Positions 53,697-63,483 of a stretch of DNA of 64,000 nucleotides are shown piece after piece. Made by a program: the position numbers and the translations under genes. The DNA is taken from contig CAJQUW010016138.1 in NCBI GenBank assembly GCA_907163375.1, forward strand, positions 853,524 through 917,523, written 5' to 3'. Every line of letters starts with the position of its first letter. The first letter of the stretch is position 1. The stretch is from Prostheceraeus crozeri (lineage: Eukaryota; Platyhelminthes; Polycladida; Euryleptidae). Below the pieces are notes generated by a model, which ran no database searches, was not told the origin of the DNA, and worked only from the letters and a program-made list of their open reading frames with translations.

Positions 53697-54179
53697 ATGA
53701 CAGGCATTTACAGTAGACCATCATATCAGAGCGGTTATCCCGTGTTTGTTGGAGGTAGACGACAAGTTGGAGGAGGCATATTTGGTGCACTAAGACGTAT
53801 GGTTCTTCCAACACTCAAAAAGTATGGCGTACCAATCATGAAGCGTGTTGGAAGCAGGGCTTTAGATTTTGGTGCAAATGTTGCAGCTGATGCGCTTCAA
53901 GGTGAGGATATCGGTGAATCTATGAAAATGCGCGCGCAGCAATCTGCCATTGACGCATTAGATGATTTAACAAAGACGAGACGTACAGTTCGGAAGAAGC
54001 GTAGGAAGTCAAGACAAGTTGGATCCGGTCGAGTTACTAAGCAAAGACGCAGGAAAAGTAAAAAGCCGACTAGAGCAGCACGTTCTAAATCTAGACGTCG
54101 TGTGAAAGCAAGAAAGCGCAAACGAAATTCCACTGCGACTGGAAACAAGTCAAAACGAAGGAAGACAACATATTTGTAG
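53697..54179 (+). CDS. Basic pX-like core/minor virion protein (copy B)
   Basis: 160 residues, intact. N-terminus IYSRPSYQSGYPVFVGGRR, Gly-Gly followed by a hydrophobic helix (GGGIFGALRRMVLPTL), Ala/Asp-rich middle, then a tail made almost wholly of Arg/Lys/Ser/Thr (KKRRKSRQ, KSRRRVKARKRKR). Matches the copy A protein in order and position before hexon. DNA-condensing core role is likely from composition; the name pX-like reflects similarity of layout to adenovirus core protein X. Confidence 0.6.
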   Translation: MTGIYSRPSYQSGYPVFVGGRRQVGGGIFGALRRMVLPTLKKYGVPIMKRVGSRALDFGANVAADALQGEDIGESMKMRAQQSAIDALDDLTKTRRTVRKKRRKSRQVGSGRVTKQRRRKSKKPTRAARSKSRRRVKARKRKRNSTATGNKSKRRKTTYL

Positions 54180-54189
54180 AGCTAATACG

Positions 54190-55473
54190 ATGCAGAGTAT
54201 CAATTCGGCTTTGTGTTTCTTCGATTCTCCCCCTCATCAGACAGACATCATCTCCTCAACAATTGTAGACATAGTCCCCACAACAAATATCGATGGTAAC
54301 CAGCAGCCTATTCAGTTTGATATACCTGCCAATCCTCAAGATTATATTGACTGTCAATCCATTGATTTAGAGTTGTGTATACAAATTAAGAAGACTGATG
54401 GTACAAATATCGATTCATCCAAGGATAAAGTGGGATTAGCAAATCTTCCTATTGCCAGTCTGTTCTCAGATGTGTATCTAATATTGAATGACAAACAGAT
54501 TGAAGGAGGGGATCGAGCATATCCATATGGAGCATATATACATACAATGACTCAATTTCAAAAGCAAGCCAAACAGTCACACTTGCAAGTTTCTGGGTGG
54601 TATGATGATCAGCAAGGGAAATTTGATGATGTCTCAAATACAGGGTTGAAAAGACGAATGGATTTAACAGCGGATTCAAAGGAATTATACTTGAAAGGAC
54701 CCGTCTATCTTGATTTCCTTCGTCAATCTAGATATCTGCTATCACAGGTTAAAATGCAAATAAAATTTATTCGTGCAAATCCTGAGTTCGCGTTAATGGC
54801 TTTTGGAGCTACAAACTATCAAGTCAACATAAGTAATGCCGTGCTCAATGTAAGGCGAGTAACAATGAACCCGTCAGTCATCAACGAGCATGCGACAGGA
54901 TTGAGGAAAAACAATGCAATATATCCAGTTAATCACAGTGTGTTGACAAACTTCACAATTGGTGCGGGATCATCCTCTCATGCCTACCCAAATCTTTTTC
55001 CCACTGCAATGCCAAAGGCGGTGTATATCACATTTGTGGAAAATGAGGCATTCATTAGTGCTTTTGAAAAGAATCCATTCAATTTCCAACACTTTAATGT
55101 TAGCAAACTAGCACTCTATCAGGATGGGAAATTTGTATCTTGCAAAGCATATGAGCCTAATTTCAAAGATGGTAAATTCGCACGTGAATATGGTTCTACT
55201 TTCACCGCCCTCAACATGTTTAATACAGATGTTTCAAATGGAATTACAATGGATATGTACAAGAATGGCTACTTCTTCATTATGTACAACCTCACAGCAC
55301 ATGCAGATCTAGGTGGTGAAAGCGTAGGAGTTACAAAGCCTGGAAATCTACGACTGGAGGTATCATTTGAGTCACCTTTGAAGAAAACAATTACTTGTCT
55401 CATTTATGCTATCTATGATAGCAAAGTTGAGATAACAAGAATGAGAGACGTGACTGTCACCTATCAGAGATGA
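54190..55473 (+). CDS. Major capsid protein, hexon-like double jelly roll (copy B)
   Basis: 427 residues, intact, colinear with the 425-residue copy A protein: HQTDIISSTIVDIVP, QPIQFDIPANPQDYIDC, DVYLILNDKQIEGG, GPVYLDFLRQSRYLL, RRVTMNPSVINEHATG, KNPFNFQHFN and the C-terminal LKKTITCLIYAIYDSKVEI. About half the residues appear identical by eye, so A and B are distinct lineages. It starts 10 bp after the pX-like stop, and its end overlaps the protease start by ATGA. Confidence 0.88.
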   Translation: MQSINSALCFFDSPPHQTDIISSTIVDIVPTTNIDGNQQPIQFDIPANPQDYIDCQSIDLELCIQIKKTDGTNIDSSKDKVGLANLPIASLFSDVYLILNDKQIEGGDRAYPYGAYIHTMTQFQKQAKQSHLQVSGWYDDQQGKFDDVSNTGLKRRMDLTADSKELYLKGPVYLDFLRQSRYLLSQVKMQIKFIRANPEFALMAFGATNYQVNISNAVLNVRRVTMNPSVINEHATGLRKNNAIYPVNHSVLTNFTIGAGSSSHAYPNLFPTAMPKAVYITFVENEAFISAFEKNPFNFQHFNVSKLALYQDGKFVSCKAYEPNFKDGKFAREYGSTFTALNMFNTDVSNGITMDMYKNGYFFIMYNLTAHADLGGESVGVTKPGNLRLEVSFESPLKKTITCLIYAIYDSKVEITRMRDVTVTYQR

Positions 55474-55934
55474 GTAACTTAAGCAACATAGAAATCTTGA
55501 GGAAAATGAGGAAAGCTCATCCCTACTCCAAGACAATATTTCTCAATGTCTTTTCTAGAGATAATTTACCTGATTCAATTCCTTTCTATCCTTGTTCGCT
55601 TATCATTAATACGGATACAAACAATCTTCCCGGAAAACATTGGATTGCTGTATACATCAATCGTTATAAAGTGGCCGAATATTTTGACTCTCTTAATCAA
55701 CCTCGTTTACATGATATCGCATTATGGATGAACAGGTTCTCCTGGACTGTTAGGAAAGTGACATCGTTCCCACTTCAAAGTAATACATCTCTAATGTGCG
55801 GTGGCTATGTACTCTATTTTGTCAATGAGAGACCATTGAAAAATAACTGTAAAAGTGCTTTAGAACTATTTTCAAAAAACTGTGATAAAAATGATGTAAT
55901 TCTTACTAAATATGTCGAAACAGTTTTGAAATAA
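55470..55934 (+). CDS. Adenain-type cysteine protease (copy B)
   Basis: 154 residues, intact. Catalytic residues by motif: His57 in GKHWIAVYI, Asp73 in YFDSL, Gln103 and Cys110 in QSNTSLMCGGYVLYF. Overlaps the hexon stop (ATGA) and ends in GAAATAAAG. Converges with the minus-strand TBP-like gene 110 bp away. Function as for the copy A enzyme: processing of capsid and core precursors. Confidence 0.88.
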   Translation: MSNLSNIEILRKMRKAHPYSKTIFLNVFSRDNLPDSIPFYPCSLIINTDTNNLPGKHWIAVYINRYKVAEYFDSLNQPRLHDIALWMNRFSWTVRKVTSFPLQSNTSLMCGGYVLYFVNERPLKNNCKSALELFSKNCDKNDVILTKYVETVLK

Positions 55935-56042
55935 AGTTTTATGTTGTATCATTAACTTGCTCTCTTTTTTCCAAAACAAGGGTTTATAAGGAAAACAAAA
56001 AATATGTTTATATTTCATTATCTATTCACATATATACAAAAT

Positions 56043-56612
56043 CTACAATTTGGTTTTCATGAAACATTTTTTCAAATCACATATGATGGGAGGCACATCA
56101 CTTATGTCTTTAATGCCGGTTATCACAATCTTTCCATTATGGAACACATGAACATGATATGGATGCCAGTTAGTCAATTGAGCTGCTGGAAATAGCTCCA
56201 CTTCATAAGTTAGATTATGTGATGATGTAACTTTACGGAAATCATAGTGATAGTGTAATTCACATAACACGGTCATTGTCTTCACTTTCCAATCAGATAA
56301 TGAATCACCAAGTAAATGTTCCAAAGTTAAGTGTAGATATGAGAGATCACCCTCCATGACCCTTCCAATACATTGGATTGTTCCATTTGGAAAGAATAGG
56401 ATAGTGAGAGATCTATCCTTCCTCTGAATCCTCCATGTTAACATTGAGGGTCTTCCAAGATGTAAGCTCGTTGTCGGCTTCAATTTGCGTTTTATCAGTA
56501 ACCATTGTTTTCGGTTGGGTATATTCCTCTCGATCTCTTGTAGATTGAGTTTTGAGTTTGCTTTTGTAGTTAACATCCGATTTACAACTTCCAACCGTTT
56601 GATGTCCTCCAT
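56043..56612 (-). CDS. TBP-like transcription factor (copy B)
   Basis: 189 residues from the ATG at 56610-56612. Residues 69-84 (LTILFFPNGTIQCIGR) and 136-168 (TYEVELFPAAQL, then VHVFHNGKIVITGIKD) form two repeats of the TBP saddle pattern, a strand with FxxG followed by a V/C-T/I-G strand. The second carries the YExELFP signature that in eukaryotic TBP precedes its last strands. The copy A gene shows the same two motifs with closer agreement (YEPELFP). Several TATA boxes precede genes of this element, a plausible set of targets. The N-terminal 55 residues are basic. It overlaps the upstream gene by 200 bp in another frame; either two overlapping genes or one gene with a frameshift. Confidence 0.5.
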   Translation of the reverse strand: MEDIKRLEVVNRMLTTKANSKLNLQEIERNIPNRKQWLLIKRKLKPTTSLHLGRPSMLTWRIQRKDRSLTILFFPNGTIQCIGRVMEGDLSYLHLTLEHLLGDSLSDWKVKTMTVLCELHYHYDFRKVTSSHNLTYEVELFPAAQLTNWHPYHVHVFHNGKIVITGIKDISDVPPIICDLKKCFMKTKL

Positions 56613-56973
56613 CTTTAATGAATGACGTTATCTGTGGTAGTATCTCCTTTGTAAAGGTTTCCCATGTGACGTCACTGAAACGGAAAAATCGATATTCAAC
56701 ATCTTCACGTTTTGGTGAACAGACGTATAGTTTGACTGATGAATCACACTTTATCCATACCGTGTCATCGAGAGGAATCTTGATCCGAGTCTTATGGTTG
56801 TCAATGAGATCCGCAAAGTCTTTCAGTGAAGGCAATGAGTCAATACTAATGCAAACGCCACGATGTTTTCGATCACTATTTGCTATTGAATGACGAAATG
56901 CTATTCTTTTAGAATTTGTTATGTGAACGTTTTGAACGTCACTAAGTTTCCATGTTCTAATGTAATGAGGCAT
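56413..56973 (-). CDS. PC4-like protein upstream of the TBP-like gene (copy B)
   Basis: 186 residues from the ATG at 56971-56973 (a TTG at 56994 is in frame but not a start). The first half has RTWKLSDVQNVHITN and HRGVCISIDSLPSLKDFADL. The second has DDTVWIKCDSSVKLYV and EYRFFRFSDVTWETFTKEI. Each half resembles the PC4/p15 pattern of a Trp-bearing strand, a basic strand, then a KGISL-type strand leading into a helix. The C-terminal 60 residues are a polar linker overlapping the TBP-like frame. A coactivator or single-strand DNA-binding role beside TBP would be coherent but is inferred. Confidence 0.35.
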   Translation of the reverse strand: MPHYIRTWKLSDVQNVHITNSKRIAFRHSIANSDRKHRGVCISIDSLPSLKDFADLIDNHKTRIKIPLDDTVWIKCDSSVKLYVCSPKREDVEYRFFRFSDVTWETFTKEILPQITSFIKDGGHQTVGSCKSDVNYKSKLKTQSTRDREEYTQPKTMVTDKTQIEADNELTSWKTLNVNMEDSEEG

Positions 56974-57035
56974 GTTCCGAAAGCTATGTTTCAAATTTAG
57001 GTTTAATGTTTGCCTAAAGTTTGTTATTTTATTAG

Positions 57036-57205
57036 CTCAACATATCGGAATGATGTTGAGTACAAATTCTTCACATATTCATTCACATTAGGACTACCTA
57101 TTTATTAGTAATCATTTCTACATATCGGAAAGATGTAGAAATTTCAATTTTAGTAAGACTACTTATGTATTAGTAAGTGTTGCTACATGTCGGAAGATGC
57201 AGCAA
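57036..57205. repeat. Three tandem hairpins with a common loop and different stems
   Basis: Hairpin 1: CTCAACAT (57036-57043), loop ATCGGAATG, ATGTTGAG. Hairpin 2: ATTTCTACAT (57114-57123), loop ATCGGAAAG, ATGTAGAAAT. Hairpin 3: TTGCTACAT (57180-57188), loop GTCGGAAG, ATGCAGCAA (one mismatch). Between them a CTACYTATKTATTAGTAA spacer repeats. Stems change on both sides together while TCGGAA stays. Lies between the polymerase 3' end and the PC4-like gene start. Confidence 0.8.
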
Positions 57206-57252
57206 TCGCAAGATCCATTACAAGTGGAATATTATATTGTTTTTATTCAGAC

Positions 57253-60200
57253 TTATTCTGCATCACCTGTGACAGGAAGGCATCTCCTTCTCTTCGACGG
57301 TGGGGGAAGACGTAGGCTGTAGTGTCCATATGGTAATGATAAATTTTTATCCAGCCAACAGCGCTTATCCTCCCAAAGTGAAAGACCTCGCTTCCTAAAT
57401 GATTTTGTGCTAACTATGTGATTTTTTGAATTTATAATTGTCATATCTTCAGTTGTATCATTCTCACTATAATAGACACTCCTATAGTCATCATGCTTCA
57501 ATTTTTTAACTGCTGCTCTCTGAATTCCTTTTGCACGTTTGATGCTATGATTCGTAGTGTCTAGATATTTCATTGAATACATTTTCGGTTTTAGTAGGAT
57601 CATTTCCTCAAGCAACTTTCCGGCACACTCATCCTTAAAACAACCTAATCTAGCTTTGTTTGTAGTTGAGTATAGTCGGTGATGACTGTCATAGTTTGAA
57701 GAGTCAAACTTTTCACCGAAGTATGGAAGTATATCTTCCAGACGGACAGATGGTGATGTGTATAAACATAGGAAGAAACTGTCTGTATCACCTCCACAAA
57801 GCCGCGTTCTATTTATCAGTGGACACCCTTTTAGATCATTGTAATATAATTGATACATTTCCAACTTACTATAGTCAAGTACTGCTTGACCAACATATAT
57901 TAATTTATTTAAAACTATTGAAGGTTTGTACATTTCCATACCAACCAGATCTTCATCAAATATTTTATGTTGAACATAGAGAGGATGATTTGACAATTTC
58001 AGTAGTTGTTTCTCATTGTTGACTAGTTTAAATTTTTTCCTTCTCCTTACATTTTCCATTGTTTTACCATATAAAGAATTATTTTTCAATTTGTAGAATG
58101 ACTTTTCGAAGTCACTGTTTAATTGAGCCCTCTTTTGAGAGTTCATATCAATGTATGTTTTTAACCAAGGTTTTTGTGTGAATTTTATGCCACTATGAAT
58201 CTTCTTGATTCTCATGTCCATGGTCAAGTAAAATTTTAAAATTGAGTAGTGGACTACATAATTTTCCCTATCAAATTGATGGAGCAGAAGTTTCTTGATA
58301 GAAGAAAAATTTGTATTTGGTCTTACTTTTTCATATAGATTTTTCATATAGTGTGAAAACATTCTCTTTTCAATCATCTGCATTTCTGGAGCTAATGGGA
58401 AATCGGCAGTGTCATCATGAATGGCTGCAGGATACTCTAAATCTAAATCAAAAATGTAGCCGATTTCACCATCATCATCTATATTTTGAATATTTTCTTC
58501 ATTTAAAAAATTATCTAATTCCCTTTCATTCAACCATTTGAAATTTGAGTGGGGTAGATTTCTACTGAGTGAAGAACCGTAAAGGTTATTAACATCTAAG
58601 TAGGTCAAATGTCGACTTTCATGTGTATTATTTCCTAATTCTTCAATGCGTGCACGCGCTCGGTGAATGTTGGTGAAAGTCATACCCCATCTAATTCCTC
58701 GTTCAAATAGATTGTACATATTTTCATCTTGTATGTAGTGTGGGGGATCATTGGAAGAGAAATTTAGTGCTGAGGTAAAGCTAAGATGTGGGAGACTGAC
58801 AAAATGTACAGGGTCGACTTCATCCTCACGTTGACTCAATGCTCTAAACACTTCAAATATGTCTGCCAACAATAAAACATCTAACTTCAGATATGCCAGC
58901 ATCTAATCACCAAATGTGCTACAATTAAATTCAATCCATGCCTTGTTAGCGTGTTCATATTCACTATCGGAACAGTGCTCACGAGTAAGATCATTATAGA
59001 ATTCAATTTGTGGTGGTAGACAGTCTTCCGTCAACGTGTTTAAGTTTTTGAAGTATGAATATGGAAACACTCCCTTCTGATATAAAACATTATCACTTAA
59101 TTGTGGAAATTCTACCCTTAATGTCTCTACATGCTCATACGTTTGCAAGCCCTTGGCTAATTCACTCAAGGATGCACTTAGAAATTGATATCAGTCTAAG
59201 AATTTTAGTTTAAAGTATACTATCTTCCCTTTGTATTCATTTACAGGGACACTGGCGGATAAAGTTATATATTTTTCAGCAGTTGCTGCTACAACATCTA
59301 ATTTCCAAGATTTCATTCTTCCAATCGCTTTATAGCAAACGATGTGACTATCATAATTTTTAAAATTGTGGAAAAATATGGGGAGCTCCCGTCTGTTAAG
59401 TCTTAACCGGAGATTGCATTTCCTACATAATGTTTGCCTATATCGTCCGGTGATATGATCATGATCACGTACTTTTATGACTTCATCGCTGAATTTCGAT
59501 TTACATTTGTTGCAACATTCTGCATTCTCATGGCGTGCTTTTTCATCCGCTGACAGTGACATTGGCTGCCTAGTTGTTGCACATTGGTTGTCATATAAGT
59601 CTTGGGCTACAGTTTCTAAGTGATGCAAGAAACCAATAATGCAATTTTCTCCCTCAAAGAGGTAATACTTGTTTTCAAATTTTGATTGAAGGGCATTATG
59701 CCAGACATGATAGGCTCCAATGGCCGCAGGTTTATGTATTTTATTATCAATGTAGCACTCTATATCTGCATAAATTACTAAAGGAGGACTTAGTTGATAT
59801 TCCATGCTACTTGTTAGTACTTTTAGATCCGATGGCATTTTTTCTATTTGTGCTTTTCCTCGAATACAAAACTGGAAGTGTCGTTCTAGTGTTGTTTTAT
59901 ATGTGAATGACTGAGTGCATCTTTCGCAGAAGTATTTATGTCTTTTTAAAGTTCTCCTATACAATCTTGACAGCCTTGGAATTCCACAATAGTGTGCTGC
60001 TCCATTGTTTAGAATTAGCAAAATATTAACCGTTTGCCTACCAGTAAAGTTACTATTGTAACGAACACCTTTGAGTCCATTTTCATAAAAGTGAATGTTA
60101 ATTTTAATATCATTGTTTTTCTCAAATTTTGGAATATGTTTGATTGATACTGGTGTGGAAATGCCTTCCATATTTAGCTCAGATGTCCACTCACTATATG

Positions 60201-61109
60201 ATTTTACTTCATTCCTTGAATAAGGTACTTCATTATAATGCAATATTGATAAAACTGCATATAGGAAGCAATCATTTGCATTTGAATTAACCCTAATGAC
60301 AGCTTTAGAGTTTTTAACTTCTTTGGTAGAGGAAATGATTGTCCACCTGACAGTATTGGACTTGTTATTACATTGAACTCTATATTTTGTACATCATCTA
60401 TAATCCAATTGCTACCCTTTTTTGTGAAGGCTTCAATATGATTTATTAGACTATTTAGATGATCCTGAAACCAAGCATCATAGTCATAAATATAGTTTGA
60501 GGATGATGAGGTAAAGTGTGCGAGAAAAGTTTCTTCTTCTTGAGGATTAGAACGGACATAACGAATTTGTGCAATCAGACGACCGCGCAATTGATAGCTC
60601 CTTAGTGAGTCAGACACTAAATTCCCTAACATGGAACGCATGCTTTCTAAGAATGATGTTATGTCCACAGTAGGTGTTGTTGGCGTGATATCATACACAC
60701 GTGCATGGCCATTGAGTGCGCTTTCGCTGAGACAAACAGTTCCATAGTTATTATGCATGTTCACCTCACTATTTGTGTTATGTATATTCATATGCTGTCG
60801 AAATCTACTTATAGAGTTATACGTTTTGCCACACCGAGAGCAGTATTGCATAAAGTTTTGTATGTTAGTTGAAGCGCTGGTTGTTGGCTTAGAAGTAGAT
60901 CTATTTTGATTATTTGAATTTGACTCTGCTATACTATCATTCGGTTTATTATTGCATACAAGTTTATGCTACTTAAGATTATCCATCCTATTCGTCTTAT
61001 ATGGACACTTGCTACATTGATACGTTTTTCCTAACTTACAAAATTTTTCATGTCGTTGCAAATTGCCTATGAGAGTGAACACTTTTCCACACTTGGTACA
61101 GACAACCAT
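57253..61109 (-). pseudogene. Family-B DNA polymerase of copy B, complete extent, broken
   Basis: About 1285 codons. The start at the ATG at 61107-61109 is supported by a TATA box 30-40 bp upstream and by an N-terminal zinc finger (CTKCGKVFTLIGNLQRH) in frame with the rest. Further fingers (CSKCPYKTNRMDNL; CSRCGKTYNSISRFRQH), Exo I IYADIECY, the endonuclease-VII-like cluster (CNKCKSKF, DHDHITGRYR, CRKCN), Exo II FHNFKNYDSH, Exo III YLKLDVLLLADIF, motif A YLDVNNLYGSS, motif B KNNSLYGKTMEN, motif C GGDTDSFFL, LKPKMYSMK. Stops near 60970, at 59188-59190 and 58903-58905, and a frameshift near 60220. None coincides with the breaks in A or C. Confidence 0.93.
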
Positions 61110-61137
61110 GATTATTGATGAGGATTGAAATTAGCAA

Positions 61138-61150
61138 GCCCTTATATACA
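61138..61150 (-). promoter_or_regulatory. TATA box of the copy B polymerase
   Basis: Minus strand TGTATATAAGGGC about 35 bp upstream of the ATG at 61109, which supports that start over the later ATG at 60851. Confidence 0.6.
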
Positions 61151-61274
61151 TCTACCATCTAATGACGTCAGCGTCATCACCAGCCAATACCATATGTTCC
61201 GATCTGATGCAAAGAGAAAACATAACATGTTTGATAATTTCTTTTTCTTAAATGAAGAAAGATAAAAGTTAAAG

Positions 61275-63418
61275 TTAAAGTTTGGCACACTTTACAATTC
61301 CGCTGTGATTCAGCTTCAAATGATTGCATCCTTTTACGCAGACGCTGTAATCGTTCATGTGAGTCAGTCTCACTTTTCTTATTGCATTGTTCATGCACTC
61401 AATGTGAATTAAAGTCTCCTTTTCATGAACACGGCTGTTTGAAACCTGGGAGGCCAACAGGAGATTGGATTGTGTTAGGTTCCTCACAGATTCAATTAAG
61501 CCTCTATTCTCCTCCTTCATTTTCTTCTCCCGCTCCTCTGCCTGCTGTAGGCGCTCCTGGCAGAGACGCAACTTGGTCTGCATATCCTCTTCTGTCGAGG
61601 TTGCGTCCAAGTCGACGTTATAATCCCGCACTGGGAGAGGAGCCGTCACATCCGACGTTGGTAGAGCTGCAACTGGGGGAGGTGTTGTGGGAAGTAGTAC
61701 CGGGGAGGAAGGAGCTGCACCTGGCGTCGGTAATGGGTTCGGAGGAGATACCGGCAAGGGAAGACGTGCAGGGGATGATGGAGCCAAGCAGATCATTGGG
61801 GACGGCGGCAGGCGGACACTCCAGCTCGGGGATGCCCGGATGTTGCTGAAGGAGACCTCCTGTGATGCATGCATCACGGAGTCCTGTAAACGAAAAGAAA
61901 CAATTGTTTATGAACTATTTGCAATTGTTAACATTTATCAAAATTAAAATTAACACTATGTAAATTCAATTACATAAATTAAAATTAACTTGTTGACATT
62001 TATTAACTCCAAATGTGAATTTCACATACCTTCAGCTTGATTGTCCCTCGATTGGATCCACCTTCATCCTCCGAAATAACCATCGAATCATTCTAGAAGA
62101 TAAATTGATCTATTGCAGATTAATAAATTTTTACTCAAGTGGGTTTCTAAATTACAATGGAAAAGTTCTCTGCTGATGCAGTCATCTAAGCATTAAACTT
62201 ACATTTGCAACTGAATTATCGTCATTGGATGAGGATGTTGGAGACGACGTGGTGGAGACGTCGTCATCAGATGACGAGAAATCGCCCGATGATTCATGGA
62301 TGGAGTAGGGCTTCTCCTCGTTATCCTCTATAGATGTGGTGGTCGCCGGCGTAGACAGAAAGCTCCGCTGATGTCTTTTAAGGGACAAAGATCGTACAGC
62401 CTGCAGCGAAAATGTGATAATGTTTTTATAACTAAATAGATATTAATGAGAATTAATATAGACATGGACTATATACATGTAAAGTTTTTTTCCAGGTATT
62501 GTTGTCTGATATCGAATCGTAGACCATGAAAATCACACTTACGGGACTTGAGATGGTTTTCTTTTCCGGCGAATTCAACCGAGGTATTGCAGGATACCTT
62601 TGGACACTTGGAAACAGCTGAAAATAGAAATTCATGTTCAATTTCACATTAAGAAGTAATAAGCAAATTAATTTCTTACCTTTCGCAAGTTTTCCACCGC
62701 ATTATTGTCTTCGAAACTGACTTTCTGCGGTCGGGGCACCTCACACTGAAATATTTATGAAATATTGATTTAATTTATGCACACGATTACTAACCTGAGT
62801 AAATAGAATCTCACATCTTGAACGACCGGTTTCGTCTGCACCAACACCTTGGCTTTCTTCGGTGGGGGCATCACCATCTCCTGAAATGTGTTAACAACAA
62901 ATTTATTTTAATCTAAAGGAAGCAGTACTTTTTGTCAACTGTGAGTCAGTTGTCCGTTCAAGTTAGCATTTAGAATTGACTGCACATACCTCAAAATCAC
63001 TCAAAGTCTCATCAATAAATTCTCGAGACTTGGGCACTTTCTTAGGTGCTCGGGACTTGGGGGCTTTCTTTGCCTCAGGCTCGTCCACCTGTGAGAGCGC
63101 TCCTTCAGTCGGCCTTTCCTTGTTAAAAAGCCTCTCCAATTTCTTTTTCTCCGCCTTGGAGGTAAGGTTGATGCCTTTCCGGCCATTCTGTTGGGCACAG
63201 GGAGTATGTTTGGCAATGAAGGCCTTTGCTGAGTCGCTGTTTACCTTGTCGTTGCTCCTCTCGTATGTCTTGCAGGTTAAACAATTGAGGTATGTGAAAT
63301 CCTGTTTGAATGAGCAGTCTTTGTGACCACTCTTGTTGGCATGTCGTACAGGTAGTCGGCATGTTTCACAATAATGGAAGATCAACCGTTGTCGCGCAAT
63401 ACTTTCATGTCGGACCAT
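61275..63418 (-). CDS. Spliced zinc-cluster/coiled-coil accessory gene of copy B, seven exons
   Basis: Proposed exons: 63418-62990, 62880-62815, 62745-62680, 62617-62543, 62400-62203, 62092-62030, 61883-61275. Donors GTATGT, GTGAGA, GTAAGA, GTAAGT, GTAAGT, GTATGT; acceptors TTTCAG (three times), CTGCAG, TTCTAG, TTACAG. Every exon length is a multiple of three and all introns (62-146 bp) are phase 0, giving about 501 residues. Exon 1 has the Cys/His cluster (FHYCETCRLP, CLTCKTY, KHTPC) and a basic KKAPKSRAPKKVPKSR. Exon 5 is Ser/Asp-rich (SSDDDVSTTSSPTSSSNDD). Exon 7 is Pro-rich, then coiled coil (RLQQAEEREKKMKEE). Same layout as 6240-7407 and 38450-39656, where no introns are seen. A TATA box stands upstream. 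Start ATG 63416-63418. Confidence 0.6.
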
Positions 63419-63473
63419 TTCTAAACAGGAAAAAAATTGATTATAATTCTATCTCTTGGTAAACGAGAACGCA

Positions 63474-63483
63474 TTTATATACC
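63474..63483 (-). promoter_or_regulatory. TATA box of the spliced accessory gene
   Basis: Minus strand GGTATATAAATGCG about 60 bp upstream of the ATG at 63418. Confidence 0.55.
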
